Of a stretch of DNA of 64,000 nucleotides, positions 1 to 9,040 are shown piece by piece (the stretch's first letter is position 1; each line of letters begins with the position of its first letter). This DNA is from CBDBKE01 sp965218055. Its GTDB lineage: Bacteria; Acidobacteriota; Terriglobia; JAJPHL01; JAPKYU01. The position numbers and the translations under genes are program-made. Under the pieces are notes generated by a model that was not told where the DNA came from, searched no databases, and saw only the letters and a list, made by a program, of their open reading frames with translations. The DNA is taken from the NCBI GenBank assembly GCA_965218055.1, contig CBDCKA010000002.1, positions 496,001-560,000 of the forward strand, in the 5' to 3' direction.

Positions 1-46
1 GGGCCAAATTGCTGGCTCATCGCCCCGCGGCTCGGACGCCGCTGGC

Positions 47-226
47 ATGTGGAAATCTTCGGCGCTCTTCAGGACTTGGCTCACGCTACTGGCCATGAGC
101 TGTGCCGGGTCAGCCCAACCGGCGTCGGGTGAAACCGCGCACCGCAAGGTACACCGAGGGCGGATGGCGAAAAACCGCAGGCCGCTCGCCAACAGGAGCG
201 GCCATGTTGCGCAAGGTCCGTCGTGA
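47..226 (+). CDS. possible small exported peptide (59 aa)
   Basis: An ATG opens a 59-codon frame ending in TGA. Its first 25 residues look like a signal peptide: W-K near the start, then a hydrophobic stretch TWLTLLAMSC and AGSAQP. The remainder is basic and low in order. No family is recognised. It converges on the large minus-strand gene that ends at 254. It may equally be the 5' stub of a broken secreted protein or a chance frame, because the part after the signal is not protein-like. Confidence 0.25.
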   Translation: MWKSSALFRTWLTLLAMSCAGSAQPASGETAHRKVHRGRMAKNRRPLANRSGHVAQGPS

Positions 227-253
227 GAGGAGAAGGCCGAGAGAGCGGATCGG

Positions 254-2476
254 CTAGAACCGGTACCAGTATTTGGTCTTCTTTGCCCAGGAGCTGTGCG
301 GGTATCTCTTGTGAAGAAGCCGAAAGGCGGCTTTGGAATGGCGTCCTGTTTGCTCGTCCGTACAGCCGTAACGCGTGGCTTTCACCGCCAAGTGCAGGGC
401 CTGGGGAACTCGTGGGTCGTCCCGACGGCTCTTGGCCCATTCCAGCACCTGCCGGCTCAGATGGTTCGGGGCGGTTTCCAAGGCAGAAAGCTGCTCCCAT
501 TCTGTGGCTGCCTCGGCTTTCTGGGCGGGGCTGAGGAAGGCGGGGTAGTCCAACTCCTTTTGGGGATAAATCATCTTCAAGGGTGTGTGAAAAGCGATGT
601 CCATTCGGTAGTGACGGTAGCCCATATAGATTCGACTGCCGCCCTGAGCAGGGCCCAGTCGGCACCACCAGTTCTCCCGCAAATTGTCAATGCGAGCGAG
701 GGGAGTTCTCCGGGCGGGGCCGGCGCCCACATACGGGTGCAGCCCCGGAAATCGCAGGATTGTGAAAACAGCAGCGAAGCGGCGTGACGGGCTGTTTGGG
801 ACGGACAGGTACCTCCGCAGGTCGCCTTGCAACTCCGGCACAAGTTGCTCGAGGATCGGCACGACCTCCCGGCACACTTTCTCTCGATCGGGCTCTCGAT
901 CGAGCAAAACGCAACGCACCCAGGTTGCCAGCGCCACTTCCCGGCGCAAATTCGGAGGGAGACTTTTGCTGCCAGCCGCCTGCAGCAAGAGCCGCAGTGG
1001 CATTCGTTCGGTTAAGATCCGGGCGACGTCCGCATCGAACAGCCAGCGCGACTGCGGGCGTCGTTGCCGGCCTCTTCTGTCGGTTCGCTGTTCGGCAATC
1101 ACATGCCCGAAGTGATTCCAGCCAACTCGGGCAGGAACGCGCCGTGCGCTTCCAAGCATCTCCTCCAGGTTCCGGGCCAGCTTCATTTGCAGCGCGAGGA
1201 CCAGGTTCAAGGAAGAACGAGGCAGCGACACCTCTTTCACCAGCATCTGCTCCAGCACGCTTCGCGCCTGCCCGCCCTTGCCAGAAGCGGCCAGCAAGCG
1301 AGCTCTGTGAAAGGCGATGGTGGGAAAAGCCGGCGAATTCTGGGGAATCTTCTCCGCTGCTTCCAGGAGTGCAGCAAGATTGGCGTCGCCTGCTTGCTCT
1401 TTGGAAATTGCCGCGACCAGCCAGGGCAGCGAACCCGTCTCGCGCCATTTGTTCATCGCATGGTCCCGCGCCGGCGGGGTCTGCCGCTGAAACGTCAGCA
1501 TCCAGTCTGCCAGCTCGTCCTCTGCTCGCAACTCGGCCAGCGGCATTCGGTTCTGGCTGCCGTTTCCCGCAGGCCACTTGTTCAGCAGCACCAGATAGTC
1601 GGTCAGGTCCTGCCGAAGCGACACGGGCGAGGCACCTTCCAGCAAGGCTTCCCGTAGCTGGCAGATGCGCTGGTTGGGGCGCAGCCGCAACTGGACGTAG
1701 CCCAACAGCCGACGGGCGGAGGGATGCGTCCGGTGCAGTCTGCTGTCGGCCAAGACCTTTCGTAACTGGGTCTCTGCCTGGGCGAGCAAGGCCAGGTCAG
1801 GCTTGCCCGGCTCGGTGTAGACGGTCGCCTGGCGGATCAGGGATCTGGCCACCAGCAGAGGAGCGACCCAGCTCCAGGGCGAGTCAGGATCGTGCGCGAT
1901 CTGGGCGAATATTTTCCTGGCCCCCTCGAAATTGCCGGCATAAAAATTGGCTGCCCCCATCTGGTAGGCGCGGTCGGCGCGAATCAGCGGAGAATCTTCG
2001 GCAGAGGCATCGGGTGGTAGAAATTGCTGCTTTTCTGACCCGTTTCCTCCGCCGGAGCAATTGGCGAAGACCCGGTCTTGGGCCTGCACCCAACTGTTGA
2101 CTGCGGAGCTCTCCGCTCCAAATCGGCCAACTCTTTCCTCCAGCGTATGGACCGCGGTTCGAAATGCATCCGAAAGGCAGTTGTAGTAGCCGATATAGGT
2201 GGTGCCGATCCGCTCGGACCGGTAAGCGCCCAACGGGTTGTGAAGACTCACCGGCCTCGGCGGCTTGGGATTCGGTCCCGGGATTTTCCTTCGCGCCTCA
2301 ACCCATAGCTTCATCCAATTCGGCGGCTTTGGCGCGGTCTGTGGCCCACCGGACGCCGCCGCTGGGGTGCGCCGAATCCAGACCCCTTCCAGAGCCGCGA
2401 GCTGCTCTGGGGTGAATGGCTTACCTGCCAGGTAGCGATAGGAGAAGTAGAGGTGCGAGCGGGAGTAACTCGGCAA
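254..2476 (-). CDS. large TPR-like helical protein, function unknown
   Basis: A 740-residue frame with sustained alpha-helical, alanine/leucine-rich composition. The stretch around residues 165-330 (AYQMGAANFYAGNFEGARKI, then AQTQLRKVL-type helices) resembles tetratricopeptide pairs, and the C-terminus (LLHKRYPHSSWAKKTKYWYR) has the KxYP pattern typical of outer-membrane lipoprotein-like TPR proteins. No catalytic motif is visible. The annotated N-terminus lacks a signal peptide, but a hydrophobic leader-like segment (LLPLAPLLLLSLPG) sits in another frame just over the start, so a frameshift or a wrong start is possible. It stands alone on the minus strand, upstream of nothing obvious. The function is not assignable from sequence; a structural or scaffolding role is only a guess. 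Confidence 0.7.
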   Translation of the reverse strand: MPSYSRSHLYFSYRYLAGKPFTPEQLAALEGVWIRRTPAAASGGPQTAPKPPNWMKLWVEARRKIPGPNPKPPRPVSLHNPLGAYRSERIGTTYIGYYNCLSDAFRTAVHTLEERVGRFGAESSAVNSWVQAQDRVFANCSGGGNGSEKQQFLPPDASAEDSPLIRADRAYQMGAANFYAGNFEGARKIFAQIAHDPDSPWSWVAPLLVARSLIRQATVYTEPGKPDLALLAQAETQLRKVLADSRLHRTHPSARRLLGYVQLRLRPNQRICQLREALLEGASPVSLRQDLTDYLVLLNKWPAGNGSQNRMPLAELRAEDELADWMLTFQRQTPPARDHAMNKWRETGSLPWLVAAISKEQAGDANLAALLEAAEKIPQNSPAFPTIAFHRARLLAASGKGGQARSVLEQMLVKEVSLPRSSLNLVLALQMKLARNLEEMLGSARRVPARVGWNHFGHVIAEQRTDRRGRQRRPQSRWLFDADVARILTERMPLRLLLQAAGSKSLPPNLRREVALATWVRCVLLDREPDREKVCREVVPILEQLVPELQGDLRRYLSVPNSPSRRFAAVFTILRFPGLHPYVGAGPARRTPLARIDNLRENWWCRLGPAQGGSRIYMGYRHYRMDIAFHTPLKMIYPQKELDYPAFLSPAQKAEAATEWEQLSALETAPNHLSRQVLEWAKSRRDDPRVPQALHLAVKATRYGCTDEQTGRHSKAAFRLLHKRYPHSSWAKKTKYWYRF

Positions 2477-2643
2477 AAGGTGAAGACAGCTTCAGGGAAA
2501 AACGGGCCGCGACCTGCCGAGCGCGAGAGTAAGATGGGGGCAAAGGGAAGTCAAGTAAGAATCTTGGTCCCGCTGGGCGGCCCGCTACCCGAAACAGGCC
2601 CGCCGGTGCCCAAAACGGGCCCGAATGCCAGGGCCAGCCAGTT

Positions 2644-3303
2644 TTAGCTGGAGCCTAAGGGGAGAAAGTACTGCGTGCCCACTACCGGCTGTGTCAGCCG
2701 CTGCAACAGCTCTTCGAGTTCGTTCCGGTTCGCGACAAAATCAATCTCGCTGGTATTGATGACCAGCAGCCTCGACGCCTTGTAGTGGAAAAAGAAATGC
2801 TCGTAGGCTTTCACCACCGCCTCCAGGTATTCCAGCGAGATCTCCGCTTCCAGCGGCGAATTCTTCCGTGCCACCCGCCGGCGGAGCACTTCCGGAGTTG
2901 CCTGAAGATAGATCACCAGGTCCGGCGGGCGGACCTGCCCGCGGAGCATTTCGTAATAGGCGTCATAGAGGCGCAGCTCTCGGTCACTGAGATTGATATA
3001 GGCGAAGATTTTGTCCTTCTCGAATAGGTAGTCGGTCACCACTGTAGCGTGTGGATTTTCCAGGCCCAGGGCGCGCAATTGCTGGAAGCGCTGGACGAGA
3101 AACCACATCTGCGCCCGGAAGGCAGCCCCGGGCCGCTCCTGGTAGAAATCCCCGAGAAACGGGTTCTCCTCGGAATCGAGCAGCGTGCGGGCGCGCAGCC
3201 GGTCGGCTAGCAGGCGCGCCAGGGTCGTCTTGCCCACCCGAATGGGTCCTTCAATGATGATCTGCTGTGGGGCGATTTGCTGTGGCGGGTTGTGATCGGC
3301 CAT
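2644..3303 (-). CDS. deoxynucleoside kinase (dGK/dAK family)
   Basis: This 219-residue protein should phosphorylate deoxynucleosides (deoxyadenosine or deoxyguanosine) to the 5'-monophosphate in nucleotide salvage. The P-loop GPIRVGKT lies at about residues 19-26. A TDYLFEKDKIFAY segment near residue 88 occupies the place of the substrate-binding DRS-like region, and an arginine-rich LID (RRRVARKN) follows near residue 138. Length fits the family. It lies 65 bp downstream of folK on the same strand; this pairing recurs in several bacterial phyla. The ATG start has GGAG about 10 bases upstream. The exact base specificity cannot be read from the sequence. Confidence 0.85.
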   Translation of the reverse strand: MADHNPPQQIAPQQIIIEGPIRVGKTTLARLLADRLRARTLLDSEENPFLGDFYQERPGAAFRAQMWFLVQRFQQLRALGLENPHATVVTDYLFEKDKIFAYINLSDRELRLYDAYYEMLRGQVRPPDLVIYLQATPEVLRRRVARKNSPLEAEISLEYLEAVVKAYEHFFFHYKASRLLVINTSEIDFVANRNELEELLQRLTQPVVGTQYFLPLGSS

Positions 3304-3324
3304 TCGTACAGCTCCCAGGTCAGC

Positions 3325-3379
3325 GGCGCCCTTTCGGGCGCCATCTTTAGATGGTCATTGCTGGCGGGCTAAAGCCCGC
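3325..3379. repeat. two adjacent intergenic hairpins
   Basis: Between folK and the kinase gene lie two perfect stem-loops. The first is GGCGCCC, loop TTTC, GGGCGCC (3325-3342). The second is GCGGGCT, loop AA, AGCCCGC (3364-3379), which overlaps the folK stop codon. The second resembles short palindromes dispersed in acidobacterial genomes. Neither is followed by a clear T-run on the minus strand, so an mRNA-processing or repeat role is as likely as termination. Confidence 0.55.
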
Positions 3380-3866
3380 TGGTACGCAGACGGCGGACCT
3401 GGCTGCGGTCAGCCACGGCAGCCAGCAGCTCGGCAACGGTCGAGTGGCTGACCGGGTGCCGCAGGCCCGCCGCCAGGTCGCGCAATGGTTCCAGTACAAA
3501 GCGGCGCTCTGCCAGCCTCGGGTGCGGGATGGTCAGCTCGCTGGTGCGCATGACGTGGTTCCGGTACAGCAGGATGTCAATGTCAATGATGCGCGGTCCT
3601 CGTGGGACGCTGCGCCGACGTCCCAATTGCCTCTCAATCCGATGCAGCTGGTGCAACAGTTGCCGCGGCATGGACTCGGTCTCCACCTCTGCAACGCAAT
3701 TCAAGAACCAGGGTTGCGCGGCGTAGTCCACCGGCTGGGTGTGATAGAGAGGCGAGATGCGATGCACGCGAATCCCCGCGGCTTGCATCTTTTCCAGCGC
3801 GCGTGCCAGGTAGGCCCGCCGGTCACCTAGGTTGGAACCCAGACAAAGGTAGACTCGTTTCTTCAC
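3369..3866 (-). CDS. folK: 2-amino-4-hydroxy-6-hydroxymethyldihydropteridine diphosphokinase
   Basis: FolK transfers pyrophosphate from ATP to 6-hydroxymethyl-dihydropterin, the step before dihydropteroate synthase in folate synthesis. Its 165 residues carry the N-terminal signature LGSNLGDRRAYL, the metal-binding GPRIIDIDILLY segment near residue 95 with the paired aspartates, and the closing TIPHPRLAERRFVLEPL motif. The length is normal. The start is GTG at 3864-3866. The gene is followed by the deoxynucleoside kinase; no folP or folB is in the window. Confidence 0.95.
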   Translation of the reverse strand: MKKRVYLCLGSNLGDRRAYLARALEKMQAAGIRVHRISPLYHTQPVDYAAQPWFLNCVAEVETESMPRQLLHQLHRIERQLGRRRSVPRGPRIIDIDILLYRNHVMRTSELTIPHPRLAERRFVLEPLRDLAAGLRHPVSHSTVAELLAAVADRSQVRRLRTSGL

Positions 3867-3961
3867 ACTCCGCTTGCTACGGGTAGCTCACCGCTGTCTG
3901 CATCTGTTTCCCAGGCGCCGGAAACGTCTGGCCGAACCGTCGGCTGTCCTCTCAGAACAGC

Positions 3962-4987
3962 TCAGAACAGTGCCGGCTGTCCCGCTCGGCCCTCCGGCTT
4001 CTTCTTGAGGTGCTGGTAAGCAAGCGGGGTAGCCATGCGCCCGCGCGGCGTGCGGTCCAGGAAGCCGGCTTGGATCAAGAACGGTTCGTAAATTTCCTCA
4101 ATGGCATCTACCTCTTCGCTGATGGAAGCAGCGATGGTGCTGACCCCCACCGGGCCGCCGCCGTACTTTTCGATGATCGTCAAGAGCAGCTTGCGGTCCA
4201 TCTCGTCGAAGCCCAGCGGGTCCACCTGGAGCAGCTCCAGGGCCTCGCGGGCTACCGGACCGGTGATGCAGCCCTGGGCGCGCACCTGGGCATAATCGCG
4301 TACCCGGCGCAGCAGGCGGTTGGCGATGCGTGGGGTTCCGCGGCTGCGCCGCGCCAGTTCCTCGGCGCCCTCTTCCTCCAGTTCCACCTTCAGGATGGCT
4401 GCGGAACGCTTCACAATCGTCCTCAGGTCCTCCGGTGTGTAGAAGTCCAGGTGAAGGATGATGCCGAAGCGCGTTCGCAGCGGGCCGCTAATCAACCCCA
4501 CCCGCGTCGTGGCGCCCACGAAGGTGAACGGAGCCAGATCCAGCGAGTGCATGCGCGCCCCCGGCCCCTGCCCAATCACGATGTCCACGCGGAAGTCCTC
4601 CAGCGCCGCGTAGAGAATCTCTTCAATCTCCGGCTGCAGGCGGTGCACTTCATCCACGAACAGGACCTGGCGCTCGGTCACGTTGGTCAGGATGGCCGTC
4701 AGGTCGCCTTTGATTTGAATCACCGGCCCGGAAGTCTGCTGAAAGCGCACCGCCATCTCGTGGGCCACGACGGCCGCCAGAGTCGTCTTCCCCAGGCCTG
4801 GGGGACCGTAGAGCAGAACGTGGTCCAGAGCGTCGCCGCGGGCGCAGGCGGCTTGAATGGCGATGCCCAGGTTGTCCTTCACCTGCTGCTGGCCGACAAA
4901 CTCCGCCAATTGACGCGGACGCAGGTAGGATTCAAAGCTCTGCTCCCCCTCCAGTGCCTCGCCCACTACCAAGCGCTTCGCGGTCAT
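3962..4987 (-). CDS. ruvB: Holliday junction branch-migration ATPase RuvB
   Basis: RuvB is the hexameric AAA+ motor that, with RuvA, drives branch migration of Holliday junctions. It has 341 residues. Visible motifs are Walker A GPPGLGKTT (about 61-69), Walker B LFVDEVHRL, sensor/arginine-finger segment GATTRVGLISGPLRTRFG, and a C-terminal winged helix ending in the FLDRTPRGR motif. Its ATG overlaps the ruvA stop by four bases (ATGA), indicating translational coupling. ruvC is not adjacent. Confidence 0.97.
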   Translation of the reverse strand: MTAKRLVVGEALEGEQSFESYLRPRQLAEFVGQQQVKDNLGIAIQAACARGDALDHVLLYGPPGLGKTTLAAVVAHEMAVRFQQTSGPVIQIKGDLTAILTNVTERQVLFVDEVHRLQPEIEEILYAALEDFRVDIVIGQGPGARMHSLDLAPFTFVGATTRVGLISGPLRTRFGIILHLDFYTPEDLRTIVKRSAAILKVELEEEGAEELARRSRGTPRIANRLLRRVRDYAQVRAQGCITGPVAREALELLQVDPLGFDEMDRKLLLTIIEKYGGGPVGVSTIAASISEEVDAIEEIYEPFLIQAGFLDRTPRGRMATPLAYQHLKKKPEGRAGQPALF

Positions 4988-5574
4988 GGCTTCACCAGTA
5001 AGTGCAAAGCTCGTTTCAACAGCAGATCAAAAGACGCCGTGCCGGCCTCGGCAACGGTCCGCACGACTGCCTTCTCGGCCGCGGCCCGCTGGTAGCCCAG
5101 GTTGAGCAGCGCCGACAGCACATCTTCCTGAACCGCAGGCAGCCCCCGGCGAGCCGCCGGCTCAGCTTCGGCCCCGGCCAGCTTGTCGCGCAGCTCCACC
5201 ACAATTCGCTCAGCGGTCTTGCGGCCCACGCCGGGGATGTGGCTCAACTTCAGCAAGTCGTTTTGGCGGATGGCCGGCACCAGATCCTGCACCTCCAGCC
5301 CCGAGAGAATGGTGATGGCCAGCCGCGGCCCGATGCCGCTGACGCCGAGCAGCTTCTCAAACATTTGTTTCTCACTAGGGCTCCGAAAGCCATAGAGCGC
5401 CAGTGCGCCTTCGCGCACATGCGTGTGGATGTGCAGTTGCGCTTCGGCAGTCGGGTCAGGCAACAGGTAATAGGTGGAGACCGGAATGTTCACGTCGTAG
5501 CCAACCCCCTGCACATCCAGCAGGACCCGGTTGGGCCATTTCTCCAGTACCCGCCCCCGCAAGAATCCAATCAT
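4984..5574 (-). CDS. ruvA: Holliday junction DNA-binding subunit RuvA
   Basis: RuvA binds the four-way junction as a tetramer and loads RuvB. The 196-residue protein has the N-terminal OB fold (MIGFLRGRVLEKWPNRVLLDVQGVGY), the two helix-hairpin-helix motifs (LLGVSGIGPRLA and LSHIPGVGRKTAERI) and the C-terminal RuvB-binding three-helix domain (DVLSALLNLGYQ). It is upstream of, and overlaps, ruvB. Length and domain order are standard. Confidence 0.97.
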   Translation of the reverse strand: MIGFLRGRVLEKWPNRVLLDVQGVGYDVNIPVSTYYLLPDPTAEAQLHIHTHVREGALALYGFRSPSEKQMFEKLLGVSGIGPRLAITILSGLEVQDLVPAIRQNDLLKLSHIPGVGRKTAERIVVELRDKLAGAEAEPAARRGLPAVQEDVLSALLNLGYQRAAAEKAVVRTVAEAGTASFDLLLKRALHLLVKP

Positions 5575-5578
5575 GAGA

Positions 5579-5732
5579 AGGTGTCAGGTGCCAGGTTTCA
5601 GGTGTCAGGTTATCATCTTCAGTATATTGGTCAATCCCGCCGGGTGCGGCCAAGTTCCGCTGCCAAGTTCAAAACCGATAACTGTGAGCTGGAATTGGTC
5701 CTGACACCTGGAACTTGACACCTGGCACCTGC
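5579..5732. repeat. inverted GGTGTCAGGTGCCAGG repeats in polA-ruvA gap
   Basis: The 159-bp gap holds GGTGTCAGGTGCCAGGTTTC followed by GGTGTCAGGTT at the left end. The complementary arrangement CCTGACACCTGGAACTTGAC and ACCTGGCACCTG lies at the right end (about 5698-5732), with about 85 bp between. The arms could pair into a long hairpin between the two genes. Units of CAGGTGTCAGGT type are often dispersed in intergenic DNA of this phylum. No protein reading is likely. Confidence 0.6.
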
Positions 5733-5733
5733 T

Positions 5734-8364
5734 CTACTTGGCGTCACGCCAGTTGTCGCCCACCCCGACCTCGGCCACCAGGGGCACCGAGAGGGCCGCG
5801 ACCTGTTCCATCGCCTGCTTCACCAGGCTGCGGACCGCCTCCACTTCCTCAGGCGGCGCTTCCAGCAGCAGCTCGTCGTGGACCTGAAGCAGCATCCGGG
5901 CACCCAGCCCCTGGCCTGACATCTCACGGTGGATGCGGATCATCGCCAGCTTGATCAGGTCAGCGGCGGCGCCCTGCAGCGGCGTGTTGATGGCGGTGCG
6001 CTCGGCAAGGCCACGCTGTTGCCCGTTCTTGCTGTTGATCTCCGGGATTGGCCGCAGCCGGCCGTACAGCGTCCGCACAACGCTGGAGCGGCGCACCTGC
6101 TCCAGGCACCTGTCAATGTAGCGGCGCACGCCGGCGTAGGTGGCGAAGTAATCCCCAATGAACTGCTGCGCCTCCGACTGCTCGATTCCAAGCTGCTGCG
6201 AGAGGCCGAAGGCGCTGAGGCCGTAAACGATGCCGAAATTGACAGCCTTGGCGCGCCGGCGGTGCTCGCCGGTCTGCAACAGCGGCGGCACACCGAACAC
6301 CAGCTCTGCGGTTCGCGAATGGATGTCCTGATTCTGGCGGAACGCCTCCAGCAGCACCCGGTCCTGGGAGAAGTGGGCCAGCAAGCGCAGCTCGATCTGC
6401 GAGTAGTCGGCGGAGAGAATTTTCCAGCCAGGCTCGGGTAAGAACGCAGCGCGAATCTGCCGCCCCAGTTCGGTGCGAATGGGAATGTTCTGCAGGTTGG
6501 GGTCGCGCGAGGAGAGCCGGCCTGTGGCGGTGCCGGCTTGGTCGAACGTGGTGTGGATGCGCCCGGTGCGCGGGTTGACCAGCTTGGGCAGCGCGTCCAC
6601 GTATGTGTTCCTCAGCTTGCTGAGCTGGCGAAATTCCAGCACCTTCCGCGGCACCTCGTGGCTTTCAGCCAGCTCCTCCAGCACGTCCACGGCAGTCGAG
6701 TAGACCTTGCCCTTGCCGTACTTGCGGGGCACCGGCAGCTTGAGCTGCTCGAACAGTATCTTGGAAAGCTGCTGCGGAGAATTGATGTTGAATTCGGCGC
6801 CGCTGAGGCTGTGAATCTCCGCCGTCAGTGCCTCAATCTGCCGAGCAAGTTGCCGGGAAAGCTGCGCCAGTGCGTCGGTGTCCACCCGCACGCCCACCTC
6901 TTCCATGTCAGCCAGCACCGTCGCCAGCGGCAGCTCGATTTCCTCGTAGAGCCGCCCGAGACCCGCCTGCTCCACCTCCGGAGCCAGCAAGCGGGCAAGC
7001 TGGCCCAATACGTCGGCGCGCTCAGCAGGGCTGCCGCTGAGTCGCGCGCCGAAACGGCGCTTGGCCACCTCTTCCAGCGTGTGGCTGCCCTGGGTGGGAT
7101 CCAGCAAGTAGGAATAGAGCAGCGTGTCATCGCGCACGCCGCGCAGTGCCACCCCGCGCGCGCGCAACGCCCGAATCGCTGCTTTGGCGTCACACACCGC
7201 CTTGGACTGCTCATCCGATTCCAGCCAGGCTCGGGCGCGGGGAAGCAGCCGCTCGGGGATCACGCGCGCCTGCCCCGCCCCGGGTGAGACGGCCAGTCCC
7301 GGACCAAACTGAATCTGGCCTTCCTCGCCGGCTTCCAGGACGATCGGCAGCGCGACCTCAAGCGCGACTGGCAGCGCCACCGGCGGCGCCGTCCCAGATG
7401 GCAGCTTCTGCAGAAACTCAGCCACCTCGGCCTCACTCGAAAGTTCGGCGTAGTCCCTCTCGCGGACCTCGGGTGCCGGCAGAATTTCCTGCAGCAGGCT
7501 GTGGAATTCCAGCTCTTTGTAAAGCTGCTGAAGGGCGGAGCGGTCAGGCGGCCCGGTGGCGATGGCCTCCAGCTTCAAGGTGACCGGTACGGCTGTCTCG
7601 ATTGTGGCCAGCTTCTTGCTCAGCAGGATCTGGTCCCGATGCTTTTCGAGGGACTCGCGGTAGGTCTTGCGCTCCACCTCCTTGGCACGCTCCAAAGCCG
7701 TCTCCACCGAGCCGAAGCGCTGGATCAGCTCGCGGGAACCCTTCTCGCCAATTCCGGGCGCCCCAGGGATGTTGTCAATGGCGTCGCCGCGCAGGGCCAT
7801 CACATCGGGCACCCGCCCGGCGGGGACGCCCAGCAGCTGTTCGACCTTGGCTGCATCGCAGACCAGGTCGTCCTTAGTGGGAACCAGGACGCAGATGGAG
7901 CCGGGGCTTTCTCCTCCATCGGAGGTGACCAGTTGCAGCATGTCTTTGTCGCTGGAGACGATGGTGACCTCCACCCCGGCCCGCGCCCCCTGGACGGCCA
8001 GCGCTCCGATCACGTCATCGGCCTCGTAGCCATCAAACTCCAGGACAGGAATGTGCAGCGCCTCCAGCAGCCGCCGCATGTAGGGAATCTGCTGCGCCAG
8101 CTCGGAAGGCATTTCGGCGCGGTTAGCCTTGTAGTCGGCAAACAGCGCATCGCGGAAGGTTGGCGCGGCTGTGTCAAACACGCCTACGACGTAATCGGGC
8201 CGATGCGCCGCCAGTAGTTTGCGCAGCATGTTGTTGAGCACGAAGACTGCGCCGGTCGGCAAGCCCGCGCGTGTGTAAAAGCGTTGTGTCTGGGGCTGGT
8301 GGAAAGCCCGGAAAATATAGCTCATCGAGTCGATCAGGAACAGCCGCCTGCGACTCGCTGCCAT
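5734..8364 (-). CDS. polA: DNA polymerase I
   Basis: PolA removes RNA primers and fills repair gaps. Its 876 residues contain an N-terminal 5'-3' exonuclease domain (residues 1 to about 290: FLIDSMSYIFRAFH, VSSDKDMLQLV, GIGEKGSRELI). Next is a degenerate 3'-5' exonuclease region, then the polymerase domain with motif A DYSQIELRLLAHFS, motif B RRRAKAVNFGIVYGLSAFG and motif C LQVHDELLLE. The catalytic Asp-x-Glu of a working proofreading site is absent. In its place is a low-complexity VALPVALEVALPIVLEA run (near residue 345), as in proofreading-negative Pol I of Thermus type. Expressed alone on the minus strand. Confidence 0.97.
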   Translation of the reverse strand: MAASRRRLFLIDSMSYIFRAFHQPQTQRFYTRAGLPTGAVFVLNNMLRKLLAAHRPDYVVGVFDTAAPTFRDALFADYKANRAEMPSELAQQIPYMRRLLEALHIPVLEFDGYEADDVIGALAVQGARAGVEVTIVSSDKDMLQLVTSDGGESPGSICVLVPTKDDLVCDAAKVEQLLGVPAGRVPDVMALRGDAIDNIPGAPGIGEKGSRELIQRFGSVETALERAKEVERKTYRESLEKHRDQILLSKKLATIETAVPVTLKLEAIATGPPDRSALQQLYKELEFHSLLQEILPAPEVRERDYAELSSEAEVAEFLQKLPSGTAPPVALPVALEVALPIVLEAGEEGQIQFGPGLAVSPGAGQARVIPERLLPRARAWLESDEQSKAVCDAKAAIRALRARGVALRGVRDDTLLYSYLLDPTQGSHTLEEVAKRRFGARLSGSPAERADVLGQLARLLAPEVEQAGLGRLYEEIELPLATVLADMEEVGVRVDTDALAQLSRQLARQIEALTAEIHSLSGAEFNINSPQQLSKILFEQLKLPVPRKYGKGKVYSTAVDVLEELAESHEVPRKVLEFRQLSKLRNTYVDALPKLVNPRTGRIHTTFDQAGTATGRLSSRDPNLQNIPIRTELGRQIRAAFLPEPGWKILSADYSQIELRLLAHFSQDRVLLEAFRQNQDIHSRTAELVFGVPPLLQTGEHRRRAKAVNFGIVYGLSAFGLSQQLGIEQSEAQQFIGDYFATYAGVRRYIDRCLEQVRRSSVVRTLYGRLRPIPEINSKNGQQRGLAERTAINTPLQGAAADLIKLAMIRIHREMSGQGLGARMLLQVHDELLLEAPPEEVEAVRSLVKQAMEQVAALSVPLVAEVGVGDNWRDAK

Positions 8365-8451
8365 GGAGAAATTCTAGCATGCTGCAGTAGATGGCGCTTT
8401 CCCCCGCGAATCACCTGCCACTCCGGTTGACGGCGCCCGAGGACAGGTCGT

Positions 8452-8865
8452 ATGCTCGCAGCCGCCATGGGGGCGGAATTGACACCCTCGACTCAAACTC
8501 CGCCGAACATGCGCGCCACGCGCATCATTTACTTTGCGCTAGTCGTGGCCGTGTTGATCTATGGCGGGCTCATCCGAATGGTTCCACCGCCGGCTGATGT
8601 GAAAGTCCCCTACCCGGTGGGGAAAGTGATTTTGGGGGTGGCCTTGCTGACCGCAGTGGCAGCACTGTTCGTGCGCTACCGGCTGGCAGCCGCAGCGACT
8701 CCCGCTCGCTCGCTCAACTTCTACATACTCAGCTTTGCCCTATCGGAAGCTCCGGCAATCTTCGGTTTGGCGCTGCACTTCCTGGGCGAGAGCCGGGAGG
8801 TGGCTTTCGGGTTGGTGTTCACCTCTCTCGCTGTACTTTTCCTTTGCTACCCCCGCAACGCGTAG
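8452..8865 (+). CDS. four-helix membrane protein, unknown function
   Basis: The 137-residue frame (or 132 from the second ATG at 8467) encodes about four hydrophobic helices: ATRIIYFALVVAVLIYGGLI, VGKVILGVALLTAVAALFVR, FYILSFALSEAPAIFGLAL and VAFGLVFTSLAVLFLCYP. It has no catalytic motif, so it is a small inner-membrane protein. It sits between divergent polA and lpxC and is apparently monocistronic. The pattern resembles small uncharacterised integral proteins common in Acidobacteriota. Choice of start is uncertain. Confidence 0.7.
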   Translation: MLAAAMGAELTPSTQTPPNMRATRIIYFALVVAVLIYGGLIRMVPPPADVKVPYPVGKVILGVALLTAVAALFVRYRLAAAATPARSLNFYILSFALSEAPAIFGLALHFLGESREVAFGLVFTSLAVLFLCYPRNA

Positions 8866-9040
8866 ATCCGCAGCCGTGGGCAGAACCAAAGCTGTGTCCC
8901 AAAACTGTGTCAAAGACGCAGCAAACGAGCGGGGAAGTGTGGCAAAAGAACAATAACGCCCTTTCTCGGAATTTCTGTTAACCTTTTGCATACAAAAAGC
9001 TTATATTGTCTTCCCGAAACGGATGCCTGTTTGCTAAGCT

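Noticed and set aside
784..2100. 438-codon plus-strand frame
   Set aside because: Antisense shadow of the TPR-like gene 254-2476; Arg/Ala/Pro-rich composition and no motif.
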